Of a DNA stretch of 64,000 nt, positions 18,855 through 27,798 are shown piece by piece. The stretch covers positions 62,001 through 126,000 of the forward strand of contig NZ_NKYE01000019.1 of NCBI RefSeq assembly GCF_002262875.1, written 5' to 3'. The position numbers and the translations under genes are program-made. A model generated the notes under the pieces. The model ran no database searches. It was not told the DNA's origin and saw only the letters and a list, made by a program, of their open reading frames with translations. The stretch comes from Amycolatopsis antarctica (lineage in GTDB: Bacteria > Actinomycetota > Actinomycetes > Mycobacteriales > Pseudonocardiaceae). Position 1 is the stretch's first letter, and each line of letters starts with the position of its first letter.

Positions 18855-20255
18855 ATGACGAGTGAAGACCCGGCGGTGTTGTGGTTCCGGCGTGACCTGC
18901 GGCTAGGCGACCACGCCGCGCTGCACGACGCGGCCGAGCGCACCGATACCGTGCTGGCGCTGTACGTACTCGACGAGAAGCTGCTGGCACCGTCCGGGGC
19001 ACCGCGACTGGCGTTCATGTACGGCTGCCTGCGCGCGCTGGACGAGCAGCTCGGCGGCAGGCTGCTGGTACTGACCGGCGACCCGGTGACGATCGTTCCC
19101 CGGGTCGCCGAGGCGATCGGCGCGGCGAGCGTGCACATCAGCGCAGACACCGGCCCCTACGGTCACCGGCGCGACCGGGACGTCGCCGACGCCCTGCGCG
19201 AGCGGGGTGCCGAACTGGTGGAGACGGGATCGCCCTACGCGATCACCCCCGGCCGGGTCACCAAGGGCGACGGGGATCCGTACCGGGTGTTCACGCCGTT
19301 CTACCGCGCCTGGAAGGAACACGGCTACCCGTCGCCCGCGGACACCAAGAAGTCCACAGTGGACTGGATCGACCCGGCGACGTTGCCCGCGAAACTGCGC
19401 GGCGAACGGATCCCGGACGATCCGGACCTCGGCGAGATGAGGCTGCCAGAGCCGGGGGAGAAGGCCGCGCTGAAGCTGTGGCGGGATTTCCTCGACGAGT
19501 ACCTCACCGACTACGACGGCGACCGCGACCGCCCGGACCGGCCCGGTACGACGCGGATCTCGCCGTACCTGCGCTGGGGCTGCGTGCATCCGCGCACCCT
19601 GCTCGCCGATCTGGCCGGGCGGACGGGCAGCGGGGCGGAGAGCCTGCGCGGCGAGATCGCCTGGCGAGAGTTCCACGCCGACGTCCTCTGGCACTGGCCG
19701 AAGGCCGCCAGGAAGAACTTCGACACCCGCTTCGACGCCATGAAGCACGACACCGGGAAAGAGGCGCAACGGCTGTTCGAGGCCTGGTGCGACGGCCGGA
19801 CCGGGTATCCGATCGTCGACGCCGGGATGCGCCAGCTCCTCGCCGAGGGCTGGATGCACAACCGGGTGCGGATGGTGGTCGCGAGTTTCCTGGTGAAGGA
19901 CCTGCACCTGCCGTGGTGGTGGGGCGCCCGGCACTTCATGAACCAGCTCGTGGACGGGGACCTGGCGTCGAACCAGCTCAACTGGCAGTGGGTCGCCGGG
20001 TCGGGAACCGACGCGGCGCCGTACTTCCGGATCTTCAACCCGACGACGCAGGGGGAGAAGTTCGATCCGAACGGCGACTACGTGCGCCGGTACGTACCGG
20101 AACTGCGTTCCCTGCAAGGAAAATCCGTGCACCAGCCATGGAAGCGGGGGAACGACGCCCCGGCGGACTATCCGCGTCCGCTCGTCGAGCACGCGCAGGA
20201 ACGGCAGGTCTCGCTGGAACGCTACGGCGCGGTGACCGGCAAGCCGCGATCCTGA
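18855..20255 (+). CDS. phrB: Deoxyribodipyrimidine photolyase
   Basis: 466-aa class I CPD photolyase/cryptochrome family enzyme using FADH- and light to split pyrimidine dimers. The N-terminal antenna domain begins VLWFRRDLRLGDHAAL. The FAD domain shows TRISPYLRWGCVHPRTLL, WREFHADVLWH, and the signature stretch YPIVDAGMRQLLAEGWMHNR followed by MVVASFLVKDL. NWQWVAGSGTDAAPYFRIFNP contains the tryptophan and Asn region near the flavin. It is monocistronic. Confidence 0.94.
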   Translation: MTSEDPAVLWFRRDLRLGDHAALHDAAERTDTVLALYVLDEKLLAPSGAPRLAFMYGCLRALDEQLGGRLLVLTGDPVTIVPRVAEAIGAASVHISADTGPYGHRRDRDVADALRERGAELVETGSPYAITPGRVTKGDGDPYRVFTPFYRAWKEHGYPSPADTKKSTVDWIDPATLPAKLRGERIPDDPDLGEMRLPEPGEKAALKLWRDFLDEYLTDYDGDRDRPDRPGTTRISPYLRWGCVHPRTLLADLAGRTGSGAESLRGEIAWREFHADVLWHWPKAARKNFDTRFDAMKHDTGKEAQRLFEAWCDGRTGYPIVDAGMRQLLAEGWMHNRVRMVVASFLVKDLHLPWWWGARHFMNQLVDGDLASNQLNWQWVAGSGTDAAPYFRIFNPTTQGEKFDPNGDYVRRYVPELRSLQGKSVHQPWKRGNDAPADYPRPLVEHAQERQVSLERYGAVTGKPRS

Positions 20256-20271
20256 GGTGGCGCTGCCGGGC

Positions 20272-21081
20272 TCAGTCCCGGAATTCCGCGGTGTGTGCCG
20301 CCGCCCACCGCGCGAAGGTCGTGCCCGGCCGCCCGGTGATGTCCTGGACCGAGGACGTGGGCAGAACCGGGTTCTCGGTGAAACCGGTGAGCACGTTCTC
20401 GACGTACCAGTCCGCGGTGTCGCCCATGTCCGGGCGCAGCGCTTCCGCCGCTTCGGCGGGTGGGACGGTGCGGAACCGCAGGTCCCGGCCGAGCGCTTCG
20501 CCCAGGGTGCGCAGCAGTTCGAAGCGGGTCAGCGTCTCCGGGCCGCCGAGTGGGTACGCCCTGCCGGTGTGGCCCTCGCCGAGCAGTGCCGTCGCGGCCA
20601 CGGCGGCGATGTCGTCCATCGCGATCGGTGCGCTCGCGGAATCGGGGTAGGGCTCCCGGACGGTGCCGGTCTCCCGGATCTGCCGGGCCCACATCGTCGA
20701 GTTCTCCATGAAGTCGGCCGGCCACAGGTGTGTCCATTCGAGACCGCTGGCCTCCACGGCGTCGTTGACCTGTCCCCACCAGCTTTCCGGTTCACCGGAG
20801 AGGTCGACGACGTGGCGGACGCCCGCGTCCCGGGCGAGCGCGAGCACCTCGGTGACAGTGTCCGGGGTGGGCGCCAGGTACATCCGGTCCACGCCGTCGA
20901 GCGCGGCGGGCAGCGTCTCCAACCTGCGCAGGTAGCCCTTGGCCACCTCGACGCCCTCGGGCAGCGCGGCCCTGGCCGGGTTGGTGGTGAGGGCGCGCAC
21001 CTCGCCCGCACCCATCGCCAGCAGGTGGTCGACGACCTTCCGGCCGATGTTCGCGGTGGTGCCGGTGACCAGGATTGTCAT
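20272..21081 (-). CDS. NAD(P)H-binding NmrA-like protein
   Basis: 269-aa Rossmann-fold protein, starting MTILVTGTTANIGRKVVDHLL (GxxGxxG-type dinucleotide motif). SGLEWTHLWPADFMEN and the C-terminal helix region follow the atypical SDR/NmrA pattern. It lacks the classical YxxxK catalytic pair, so it is either a redox sensor or a quinone/NADPH oxidoreductase; the substrate is unknown. It is convergent with phrB. Confidence 0.85.
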   Translation of the reverse strand: MTILVTGTTANIGRKVVDHLLAMGAGEVRALTTNPARAALPEGVEVAKGYLRRLETLPAALDGVDRMYLAPTPDTVTEVLALARDAGVRHVVDLSGEPESWWGQVNDAVEASGLEWTHLWPADFMENSTMWARQIRETGTVREPYPDSASAPIAMDDIAAVAATALLGEGHTGRAYPLGGPETLTRFELLRTLGEALGRDLRFRTVPPAEAAEALRPDMGDTADWYVENVLTGFTENPVLPTSSVQDITGRPGTTFARWAAAHTAEFRD

Positions 21082-21148
21082 GTGCCCTCCGGAGTTCGCA
21101 GTGATCCCGCCACTCTGGCAGTCCTCGGCGGCCGTCCGCCAATGGCGG

Positions 21149-21184
21149 CCGGGAGCCCGGGACCGTGCGGCCCCAGGCTCCCGG
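21149..21184 (-). terminator. Terminator hairpin after the ABC operon
   Basis: 9-bp perfect arms CCGGGAGCC/GGCTCCCGG with an 18-nt loop, 9 nt beyond the permease stop. Confidence 0.65.
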
Positions 21185-21192
21185 TGCCGGCG

Positions 21193-22395
21193 TCAGCCCT
21201 TCAGCGCGTCGGTGAGCTTGATCCTGCTTCCGGTGCGCAGCACGGCGTTCTGGTAAATCTTGCCACCCAGCCAGGTGAACACCGCCACCGTCGCCAGGGT
21301 GAGCACCAGTGCGAGGAGGATCTCCCAGGACCCGACGGTGCCCGCGGCGATCCGGCCCGGCATCAGCACCGGGGAGAGCACCGGGACCAGCGACAGGATC
21401 TGCGTCGCTGAGCCGTCCGGGTCCTGCAGCAGTACGTTCAGCCCGATGACGAAGCCGACCACCAGCACCATCGTCACCGGGGTGAGCACCGACTGCGCGT
21501 CCTCCTGGCGCGAGACCAGCGATCCGGCGGCGGCGAACACCGTGGCGTAGAGGAAGAAGCCGAGCAGATACCAGACCAGACCCCAGAGCAGGGTGCTGGT
21601 GGCGACCCCGGACAGTGTCAGCACACCGGTCGCCGAGGCCATCGCGAGTCCCGCGCCGCCGATGATCAGCAACTGCACCAGGCCGACCAGGCCGAGCCCG
21701 ATCACCTTGCCCAGCAGCAACTGCCACGGCCGCACGGTGGCCAGCAGGATCTCCACGACCCGGCTGGACTTCTCCTCCACGATGCCCTGCGCGACGAGTG
21801 TGCCGTAGGTGGTGATGCTGAAGTACAGCAGGAAAACGATCACCAGCCCGATCACCAGCCGTTGCCCGCGTTCGGGGTCGGCGGGCTCGATGGTGCTCAC
21901 CTTCACCTGTGCGCTGTCCACAGCGGACAGAACCTGCGCCGGGTCCTCGCCTGCCCTGAGCAGTTCGGCGTTGAGTACCTCGGACTGGGACAGACCGTTC
22001 AGGGCAGCCTTCAGCTCCTCCGGCAGTTCCGTCTTGACCAGGACGGCGAGATCGGTGCTGTTGCCGGAGACCAGCGCGTCCAGGTCCCCGCTCTCCACCT
22101 GCGCCCGGCCCTGCTCGACGTCGCCGATGGTGCTGGTCTCGATCTCCTGCCCCAGTTCCCGGCCGGTCTGGGTGAGCTGCTCGGCGATGCCCGCGGACTG
22201 CCCGGAGAGGCCGACCCTGCTCCGGTCGGAGTCGGCGAACAGGGTGGACTGCAACAGGAGGTAGCCGGCGATCACCACGATGATGACGGCGGTTCCGACG
22301 AAGAAGGACCGGGTGCGCAGGCGCGTGTTCAGTTCCCGCTGCGCGACGAGTCGCACGGCCGTCGCGGGGCCGGTGGAACGGATGGGCGTGGTCAT
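21193..22395 (-). CDS. ABC-2 type transporter permease (NatB-like)
   Basis: 400-aa permease with an N-terminal helix (SFFVGTAVIIVVIAGYLLLQ), an extracytoplasmic domain of about 150 aa, and five to six further helices. The cytoplasmic motif EEKSSRVVEILLATVRPWQLLLGK is diagnostic of the NatB/ABC2_membrane_3 family. It overlaps the ATPase gene by 4 bp (ATGA), forming an export system with it. The substrate could be Na+, an antibiotic or a peptide. Confidence 0.9.
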   Translation of the reverse strand: MTTPIRSTGPATAVRLVAQRELNTRLRTRSFFVGTAVIIVVIAGYLLLQSTLFADSDRSRVGLSGQSAGIAEQLTQTGRELGQEIETSTIGDVEQGRAQVESGDLDALVSGNSTDLAVLVKTELPEELKAALNGLSQSEVLNAELLRAGEDPAQVLSAVDSAQVKVSTIEPADPERGQRLVIGLVIVFLLYFSITTYGTLVAQGIVEEKSSRVVEILLATVRPWQLLLGKVIGLGLVGLVQLLIIGGAGLAMASATGVLTLSGVATSTLLWGLVWYLLGFFLYATVFAAAGSLVSRQEDAQSVLTPVTMVLVVGFVIGLNVLLQDPDGSATQILSLVPVLSPVLMPGRIAAGTVGSWEILLALVLTLATVAVFTWLGGKIYQNAVLRTGSRIKLTDALKG

Positions 22396-23303
22396 GCCGG
22401 CTTCTCCTCGGTGACGACGTTGCGGAACAGGTCGCTCAGCGACGCGGTCTGGCGGCTGAACTCCCGGACCGGGCCGGTGGCCAGCGCGGCGGCGAGCACC
22501 GTCTGGTCGTCGGTTCCCGGTGCCAGTTCGATGACGGTGCGTTCGCCGTCCTCGGCCACCACCGTCGTTCCCGGCAGACCGGAGGCCCAGCCCGGCGCGG
22601 CCGAGGGCACCGACACGTTGATCCGGGACGCCCCCGAGGCGGTCAGTTCCGGCACCGTCCCCACGGCGACCATGCGCCCGTCGCGGATGATCCCCACCCG
22701 ATCGCACAGTCGCTGCACCAGGTCGAGCTGGTGGCTGGAGAACACCACGGGCACCCCGGTGGCGGCCTTCTCCCGCAGCACCTGGCTCATCACGTCCACC
22801 GCCAGCGGATCGAGTCCGGAGAACGGTTCGTCCAGCACCAGTACCACCGGATCGTGCACGAGCGCGGCGGCGAGCTGCACGCGCTGCTGGTTGCCGAGGC
22901 TGAGTTTCTGGACCTCTTCCGTGCGGCGTTCCTTCAGGCCGAGCCGGGCGATCCAGTTCTCCGCGCTGGTGTGCGCGGCGTTCGCGGTCATACCGTGCAA
23001 CTGGGCCAGGTACACGAGCTGGTCGAGCACCTTCATCTTCGGGTAGAGCCCGCGTTCCTCCGGCATGTAGCCGATCCGGGAACGGGTCTCGTGCGTCACC
23101 GGGGCGCCGCCGAACCGGACCTGGCCCGCGTCCGCGGAGAGGACGCCGAGCGCGATCCGCATCGTCGTCGTCTTTCCCGCTCCGTTGCTGCCGACGAAGC
23201 CGAACAGCTCGCCCGGCCGTACGTCGAAGCTCACCGAGTCCAGTGCCACCACCTCGCCGTAGCGTTTGGACACGTCGTCGATCTCCAGCGCTGTGTCAGC
23301 CAC
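22392..23303 (-). CDS. ABC transporter ATP-binding protein
   Basis: 303-aa ATPase with Walker A GSNGAGKTTT, signature LSLGNQQRVQLA, Walker B VVLVLDEPFSGLDP and the H-loop VVFSSHQ. The roughly 80-aa C-terminal extension is typical of NatA/drug-export ATPases. GTG 23303 overlaps the small membrane protein gene by 8 bp. It forms the third gene of an XRE/small protein/ATPase/permease operon. Confidence 0.92.
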   Translation of the reverse strand: MADTALEIDDVSKRYGEVVALDSVSFDVRPGELFGFVGSNGAGKTTTMRIALGVLSADAGQVRFGGAPVTHETRSRIGYMPEERGLYPKMKVLDQLVYLAQLHGMTANAAHTSAENWIARLGLKERRTEEVQKLSLGNQQRVQLAAALVHDPVVLVLDEPFSGLDPLAVDVMSQVLREKAATGVPVVFSSHQLDLVQRLCDRVGIIRDGRMVAVGTVPELTASGASRINVSVPSAAPGWASGLPGTTVVAEDGERTVIELAPGTDDQTVLAAALATGPVREFSRQTASLSDLFRNVVTEEKPA

Positions 23304-23511
23304 GGGATTCCTCTCCTCGCTGGGTGTTCTCGTCGGTCGGTAGGTTCAGCTCGTCCAGGTCGCCGGGATGGTCGTCCGGCAGTGTCCAGCCGGGGATCAT
23401 CGTCGGTGTCGAGAGGCTGAGCAGGATCACCACGGCCATCATCCTGAACGCGCTGCGGTGCCGCGGTTCTCTCTGCCAGCGGTTGTCGAGCCGGGCACGG
23501 ATGGTGTTCAC
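23296..23511 (-). CDS. Small single-pass membrane protein in ABC operon
   Basis: 71 aa, GTG 23511 overlapping the XRE gene stop (GTGA). A basic N-terminus (VNTIRARLDNRWQREPRHR) precedes one hydrophobic helix (MMAVVILLSLSTPTMIP) and an acidic tail (DDHPGDLDELNLPTDEN). The gene is wedged by overlaps between regulator and ATPase, supporting real translation. Function is unknown; it may be an accessory subunit or link the regulator to the membrane. Confidence 0.72.
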   Translation of the reverse strand: MNTIRARLDNRWQREPRHRSAFRMMAVVILLSLSTPTMIPGWTLPDDHPGDLDELNLPTDENTQRGEESRG

Positions 23512-23780
23512 GTGTGTGCCTCTCCTCGGTAGACCTGTGTGGACAGTGGGGTGAACGGGTCTCGGTTGAACACGGCCTCGACCGGGAGGTCGAACACCGT
23601 GCAGATCCGGAAGGCCAGGTCCAGGCTGGGGTAATGGTCGCCCCGCTCCAGTGCGCCGATCGTCTGGGGGTTGACCTCGACCGCCTCGGCGAGCGCCGCC
23701 CTGCTGAGCCCGCGTTCCGCGCGCAGCACCTGCAGCCGATTGTGAATCGGCAGCTCTCTGCCGCGCCGTACTGGGCTCAT
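23508..23780 (-). CDS. XRE-family helix-turn-helix regulator
   Basis: 90-aa Cro/CI-type protein of the short YozG/YgzD kind. The DNA-binding helices are LQVLRAERGLSRAALAEAVE and NPQTIGALERGDHYPSLDLAF (about residues 15-60), then a short C-terminal tail. Short regulators of this type commonly lead ABC-2 export operons. A promoter with TTGACA lies at 23812-23817 (minus strand). Confidence 0.88.
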   Translation of the reverse strand: MSPVRRGRELPIHNRLQVLRAERGLSRAALAEAVEVNPQTIGALERGDHYPSLDLAFRICTVFDLPVEAVFNRDPFTPLSTQVYRGEAHT

Positions 23781-23823
23781 CGAACGTAGTGTTGTAAAAA
23801 CCTAACATTCTGTCAAGCTTTAC
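23781..23823 (-). promoter_or_regulatory. Promoter of XRE/ABC operon
   Basis: Minus strand TTGACA (23817-23812), then AACACT 17 nt later as a weak -10, 10 nt before the ATG at 23780. The short AT-rich stretch with a T5 run contrasts with its surroundings. Confidence 0.45.
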
Positions 23824-23830
23824 CGAGTGC

Positions 23831-23850
23831 CTGTCCGCTTGTGCGGGCAG
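23831..23850 (-). terminator. Short hairpin after glpD
   Basis: CTGTCCGC/GCGGGCAG (one G-T pair) with a 4-nt loop, 3 nt past the glpD stop. Confidence 0.4.
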
Positions 23851-23853
23851 AAG

Positions 23854-25407
23854 TCAGACGGTGTGCAGGCCGTTCAGCGCGCGGTCCACCAGCTCGCTGG
23901 CCAGCGGCTCGGCCGCCGCGGCGTCAGCGGCGACCAGGCCGAGGCGGGTGCGCCGGTGCAGTACGTCGTCGACGTCGAGGGCGCCCTCGTGCCGCACCGC
24001 CCAGACGATCTCGGCGGCGGTGATCTCGGTCCCCGCGAACAGTGGCCGCGCCAGTTCCGGGTCCAGTTCACCGATCGCCGCCACCCGGGGCGCCTCGGTA
24101 CCGTAATGCGCCACCAGCCGAGCGGGGGCATCCACTGTGGATAGACGTTCTCTCGGGGCGGCGCCGAGCAGTGGCAGCCGGTCGGTGCGGGACCGGCCCG
24201 CGTGCAACCCGGACCGCGCCACCGCGGCGTCCACCGCGTCGGCGGCCATCCTGCGGTACGTGGTGAGTTTGCCCCCCACGACGGTGATCGTGCCGTCGTC
24301 CGACGTCAGCACGGCGTGCTTGCGGGAGAGGTCCGCGCTACGGGCGGAGCCTCCGGGCAGCTCGATCAGCGGGCGCAGTCCGGCATACGAGCCGAGTACG
24401 TCCTCTTCGGACAGTGTCCGGCGCAGCACCGAGGAGCCCACCCGCAGCAGGAAGTCCACATCGGACTGTGGCACGCGCGGGACGTCCGGGATGTCGCCGT
24501 CCAGCGGCTCGTCGGTCAGGCCGAGGTAGACCCGGTCGCCGGGCTGGGGGAGCAGGAACACGAACCGGTTCAGTTCACCCGGCACCGGCACCAGCACGGC
24601 CGCCTCGGAGATCCCGGTCGTGCCGGCGTCGAGCACCAGGTGCGACCCCCGAGACGGACGCAGGCGCACCGAGGGCACCAGCGTGCCCGCCCACACCCCG
24701 GCGGCGTTCACCACCTGCCGTGCCCGCAGTTCGAACTCGGTGCCGGTGATCCCGTCGCGTACCCACACCCGGTCGCCGCGAATCTCGATCGCGGGCACCC
24801 GGGTCAGTATCCGGGCGCCGAACCGGGCCGCCGTGCGCGCCAGCGAGATGACCAGCCTGGCGTCGTCGGTGAGCGCGCCGTCGAAGGACAGCAGGGCACC
24901 GCGCAGGCCCGCCGGCTCCATGCCCGGCGCGAGTGCCAGTGCCTCGGCGGCCGAGATCGTGCGCGGCCGGGGCAGTACCGAGGACGGCGTTCCGGCCGCC
25001 CGCCGCAGCGCGTCCCCGGCGTGCAGCCCGGCCCCCACGAGCGCGCGCTGACCACGGGAAGTACTGCCGTACAAGGGAAGTACATTCGCCAGTGGCCGGG
25101 TCAGATGCGGTGCCGTGCGGGTCATCAGCACCCCCCGCTCCACCGCGCTCTCGTGCGCCAGTGCGAGGTCACCCTTCGCCAGGTAGCGCAGCCCGCCGTG
25201 GACGAGCTTGCTCGACCAGCGCGAAGTGCCGAACGCCAGGTCGTGTGCCTCGACCAGCGCGACGGACAGCCCGCGCGAGGCCGCGTCGAGCGCGATCCCG
25301 GCGCCGGTGACCCCGCCGCCCACCACCAGTACGTCGACCTTCTCGCCCTCGGCCAGCCGGTCCAGCTCGGCGGAACGGCGGCGGGCGTTGAGTGAGCCCT
25401 GGATCAT
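23854..25407 (-). CDS. glpD: Glycerol-3-phosphate dehydrogenase (FAD, respiratory)
   Basis: 517-aa flavoprotein oxidising sn-glycerol 3-phosphate to DHAP and feeding the quinone pool. The FAD motif is VDVLVVGGGVTGAGIALDAASRG, followed by FGTSRWSSKLVHGGLRYL, a substrate-domain stretch FELRARQVVNAAGVWA, and VVGGKLTTYRRMAADAVD. ATG 25407 overlaps the tetR stop (ATGA). Order glpD-tetR facing an AGPS-like gene equals mycobacterial Rv2249c-Rv2251. Confidence 0.94.
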   Translation of the reverse strand: MIQGSLNARRRSAELDRLAEGEKVDVLVVGGGVTGAGIALDAASRGLSVALVEAHDLAFGTSRWSSKLVHGGLRYLAKGDLALAHESAVERGVLMTRTAPHLTRPLANVLPLYGSTSRGQRALVGAGLHAGDALRRAAGTPSSVLPRPRTISAAEALALAPGMEPAGLRGALLSFDGALTDDARLVISLARTAARFGARILTRVPAIEIRGDRVWVRDGITGTEFELRARQVVNAAGVWAGTLVPSVRLRPSRGSHLVLDAGTTGISEAAVLVPVPGELNRFVFLLPQPGDRVYLGLTDEPLDGDIPDVPRVPQSDVDFLLRVGSSVLRRTLSEEDVLGSYAGLRPLIELPGGSARSADLSRKHAVLTSDDGTITVVGGKLTTYRRMAADAVDAAVARSGLHAGRSRTDRLPLLGAAPRERLSTVDAPARLVAHYGTEAPRVAAIGELDPELARPLFAGTEITAAEIVWAVRHEGALDVDDVLHRRTRLGLVAADAAAAEPLASELVDRALNGLHTV

Positions 25408-26117
25408 GCCCGGCCCCGGGCGGGCACCGGGCTCAGTGCGGCGTCGAGCACGTGGGCCAGCTCGGTCAGCAGGTCCTCCTCGGGCACCGGGTCGGTGCCG
25501 GTGGTCGCGGCGCGCAGGGAGAACACGAACGACTGGATCACCAGTAGCAGCGAGCGCGCCTGGGCGCGAGGCTCGCCGAGCCGGACCGACCCGTCCGCCT
25601 GCCCCTGGTGCAGCATCCCGGTGATCACCTGCTCGGCGAGGCGCTGCGTGCTGCCGAGGCGCTGCACGATGTAGGGCAGGATCAGGTCGGCGTCCACGTC
25701 GAGCACGGTGCGCATCAGCGGGTCGGCGGCGAGCGCCCGCACGGTCGCGACCCCGCTGTGCACGATTCGCTCCCGCATGGTCGACGCCGCATCCCCGGCC
25801 AGGCTCACTCGTTGGACCAGTGCACCGAACTCGCGGGTCATCAGTGCCGCCAGCACACTGGTCACATCCGGGAAACGGCGGTACAGCGTCATTCTGCTGA
25901 CCTTCGCGGTGCGCGCGATCTCGGCCAGTGTCGTCCGCCGCACGCCGGCGGCGAGCACGCAGTCGCGGGCGGCGTCGAGCAACGTGTCGTCGGCGACGCG
26001 GCCGGCGGCGACCCGCTCCCGGGCGTCGGCGAGGGCGCTGCGAGCGCGGGCGGCCGCCGGGGATCCGGTGGAGGACCCGGCGTCGCCTTCCGCCAGTACG
26101 TGACGTTTGCCGTTCAT
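25404..26117 (-). CDS. TetR-family regulator of the glpD/AGPS-like locus
   Basis: 237-aa regulator with an unusually long N-terminal stretch of about 45 aa before the HTH (DDTLLDAARDCVLAAGVRRTTLAEIARTAKVSRMTLYRRFPD). It is co-transcribed with glpD. Its start codon lies only 16 bp from that of the divergent flavoprotein, so both promoters overlap. It likely controls both transcripts. Confidence 0.9.
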   Translation of the reverse strand: MNGKRHVLAEGDAGSSTGSPAAARARSALADARERVAAGRVADDTLLDAARDCVLAAGVRRTTLAEIARTAKVSRMTLYRRFPDVTSVLAALMTREFGALVQRVSLAGDAASTMRERIVHSGVATVRALAADPLMRTVLDVDADLILPYIVQRLGSTQRLAEQVITGMLHQGQADGSVRLGEPRAQARSLLLVIQSFVFSLRAATTGTDPVPEEDLLTELAHVLDAALSPVPARGRA

Positions 26118-26140
26118 GTGTCACACTGTACTCGTGAACG
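26101..26140. promoter_or_regulatory. Compressed divergent promoter, tetR-glpD / AGPS-like gene
   Basis: Minus strand TACAGT ends 7 nt before the tetR ATG (26117), a leaderless-type arrangement. The divergent GTG is at 26134. Any operator must overlap the start codons. Confidence 0.45.
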
Positions 26141-27798
26141 ACATCCTTGACCACCGGCTGCGGCACTCCTGGACCCCGGAAGCGGGGGCCGGTGCGCACC
26201 TCCCGCCCAAGGCCCTGCGCTGGCTCACCGCCCGGATCGGCAGCCTCGGCGAGCAGGCTCCGATCTCCCCGGACTCGGCCGTCGTCGTCCCCGACTCGCG
26301 GCTGGGCGAACCGGCACGAGCGGCGCTGGAGGCCGTGGTCGGCGCGGACGAGGTGCTCACCGGCCGCGGTGACCGGCTCGGCCGCAGCGGCGGCCTCTCG
26401 TACCTGGACCTGTTGCGCCACCGGCATCACGGCGAACTCGATGTCCCCGATGCCGTGGTGCTCCCGGCGGACCCCGAACAGGTCCGGCAGGTGCTCGACG
26501 TGTGCGTGACACATGACGTCGGAGTGGTGCCCTTCGGTGGCGGCACCTCCGTGGTCGGCGGTGTGAACGCGCTGCGCGGCGGCAAGTCCTCGGTGATCGC
26601 GCTCGACCTCGCGCGGCTGGACCGGCTCGTCTCGGTCGACCCCGTCTCCCGGTTGGCCGTGCTGCAGGCGGGCGTGCGCGGGCCCGAGGCGGAACGGCTG
26701 CTCGCCGAGCACGGGCTCACTCTCGGCCACGTGCCGCAGTCCTTCGAGCGCGCGACGATCGGCGGATACGCCGCCACCCGTTCCGCCGGGCAGGCGTCCT
26801 CGGGTTACGGCCGGTTCGACGACATGGTCGCGGGGGTCCGGCTGGCCACCCCGGCAGGCGAGTGGACGCTCGGCGTGGCTCCCGCCTCGGCCGCGGGCCC
26901 GGACCTGCGGCAGCTCGTCCTCGGCAGCGAGGGCGCGCTCGGCGTCATCACCGAGGTCACTCTCCGGGTCCGGCCGGTGCCCGAGGCCGAGCGGTTCGAG
27001 GGTTTCGTCCTCGACGGCTGGGAGCGCGGGGCCGCCGCCATGCGCGCACTCGCGCAGGCCGGCGACCTCGCCGACGTCACCCGGCTGTCCGATGTGGACG
27101 AATCCGAGGTCTCGCTCTCCCTCAACGCGGGCTGGAAGACGGCCGCACTGCGCCGGTACCTCACCGTCCGCGGCATCGCCGAACCCTGCCTGCTGGTGCT
27201 CGGCTGGCACGGATCCTCGGAACGGCGGATCTCCGCCCGCCGCAAGGAGACCGTGCGCATCCTCGGTGAGCACGGGGCGATCGCGGTCAAGCCGCTCGGT
27301 GAGACCTGGCGGAAGGGGCGCTTCCACGGCCCGCGCCAGCGGGACGCCCTGCTGGATCTCGGCGTCTGCGTGGAGACACTGGAGACGGCGGCGCACTGGT
27401 CCGGCGTGCACCGGCTGCGTGATGCGGTGCGTACCGCGCTGACCGGCGCACTCACCGCCGGCGGCCACGAGCCGGTGATCATGTGCCACATCTCGCACGC
27501 CTACGAGACGGGTGCCTCGTTGTACTTCACCGTGCTCGCCGCCCGCGAGGACGGTGACCCGGCCGGGCAGTGGCAGCGGGCGAAGAGCGCGGCCTGCGCG
27601 GCGATCTCCGGGGCCGGTACCGGTCACGGCCCGCTCGGCACCATCTCGCACCACCACGCCGTCGGCGTGGACCACGCGGACTACCTGGCAGAGGAGATCG
27701 GGGAACTCGGCGTCGGGGTGCTCGCCGCGGCCAAGCAGGCCGTGGATCCGGCCGGGATCCTCAACCCCGGCAAGCTGATCCGGACGGCGCGACCGTGA
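26134..27798 (+). CDS. FAD-binding oxidase, alkyldihydroxyacetonephosphate synthase-like
   Basis: 554-aa flavoprotein of the VAO/PCMH family. The FAD-binding-4 domain shows VVPFGGGTSVVGGVNAL, LGHVPQSFERATIGGYAATRSAGQ and LVLGSEGALGVITEVTLRVRP. The C-terminal domain has the HHH motif in TISHHHAVGVDH and ends DPAGILNPGKLI. This is the AGPS (ether-lipid) pattern, found in bacteria without proven plasmalogen synthesis. GTG 26134 is preferred; an in-frame ATG at 26107 would overlap the tetR start. Confidence 0.9.
   Translation: MNDILDHRLRHSWTPEAGAGAHLPPKALRWLTARIGSLGEQAPISPDSAVVVPDSRLGEPARAALEAVVGADEVLTGRGDRLGRSGGLSYLDLLRHRHHGELDVPDAVVLPADPEQVRQVLDVCVTHDVGVVPFGGGTSVVGGVNALRGGKSSVIALDLARLDRLVSVDPVSRLAVLQAGVRGPEAERLLAEHGLTLGHVPQSFERATIGGYAATRSAGQASSGYGRFDDMVAGVRLATPAGEWTLGVAPASAAGPDLRQLVLGSEGALGVITEVTLRVRPVPEAERFEGFVLDGWERGAAAMRALAQAGDLADVTRLSDVDESEVSLSLNAGWKTAALRRYLTVRGIAEPCLLVLGWHGSSERRISARRKETVRILGEHGAIAVKPLGETWRKGRFHGPRQRDALLDLGVCVETLETAAHWSGVHRLRDAVRTALTGALTAGGHEPVIMCHISHAYETGASLYFTVLAAREDGDPAGQWQRAKSAACAAISGAGTGHGPLGTISHHHAVGVDHADYLAEEIGELGVGVLAAAKQAVDPAGILNPGKLIRTARP

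Noticed and set aside
23854..27675. 1273-codon minus-strand open frame spanning glpD and the AGPS-like gene
   Set aside because: Only the glpD part (to 25407) has family motifs; the rest is antisense to the flavoprotein.
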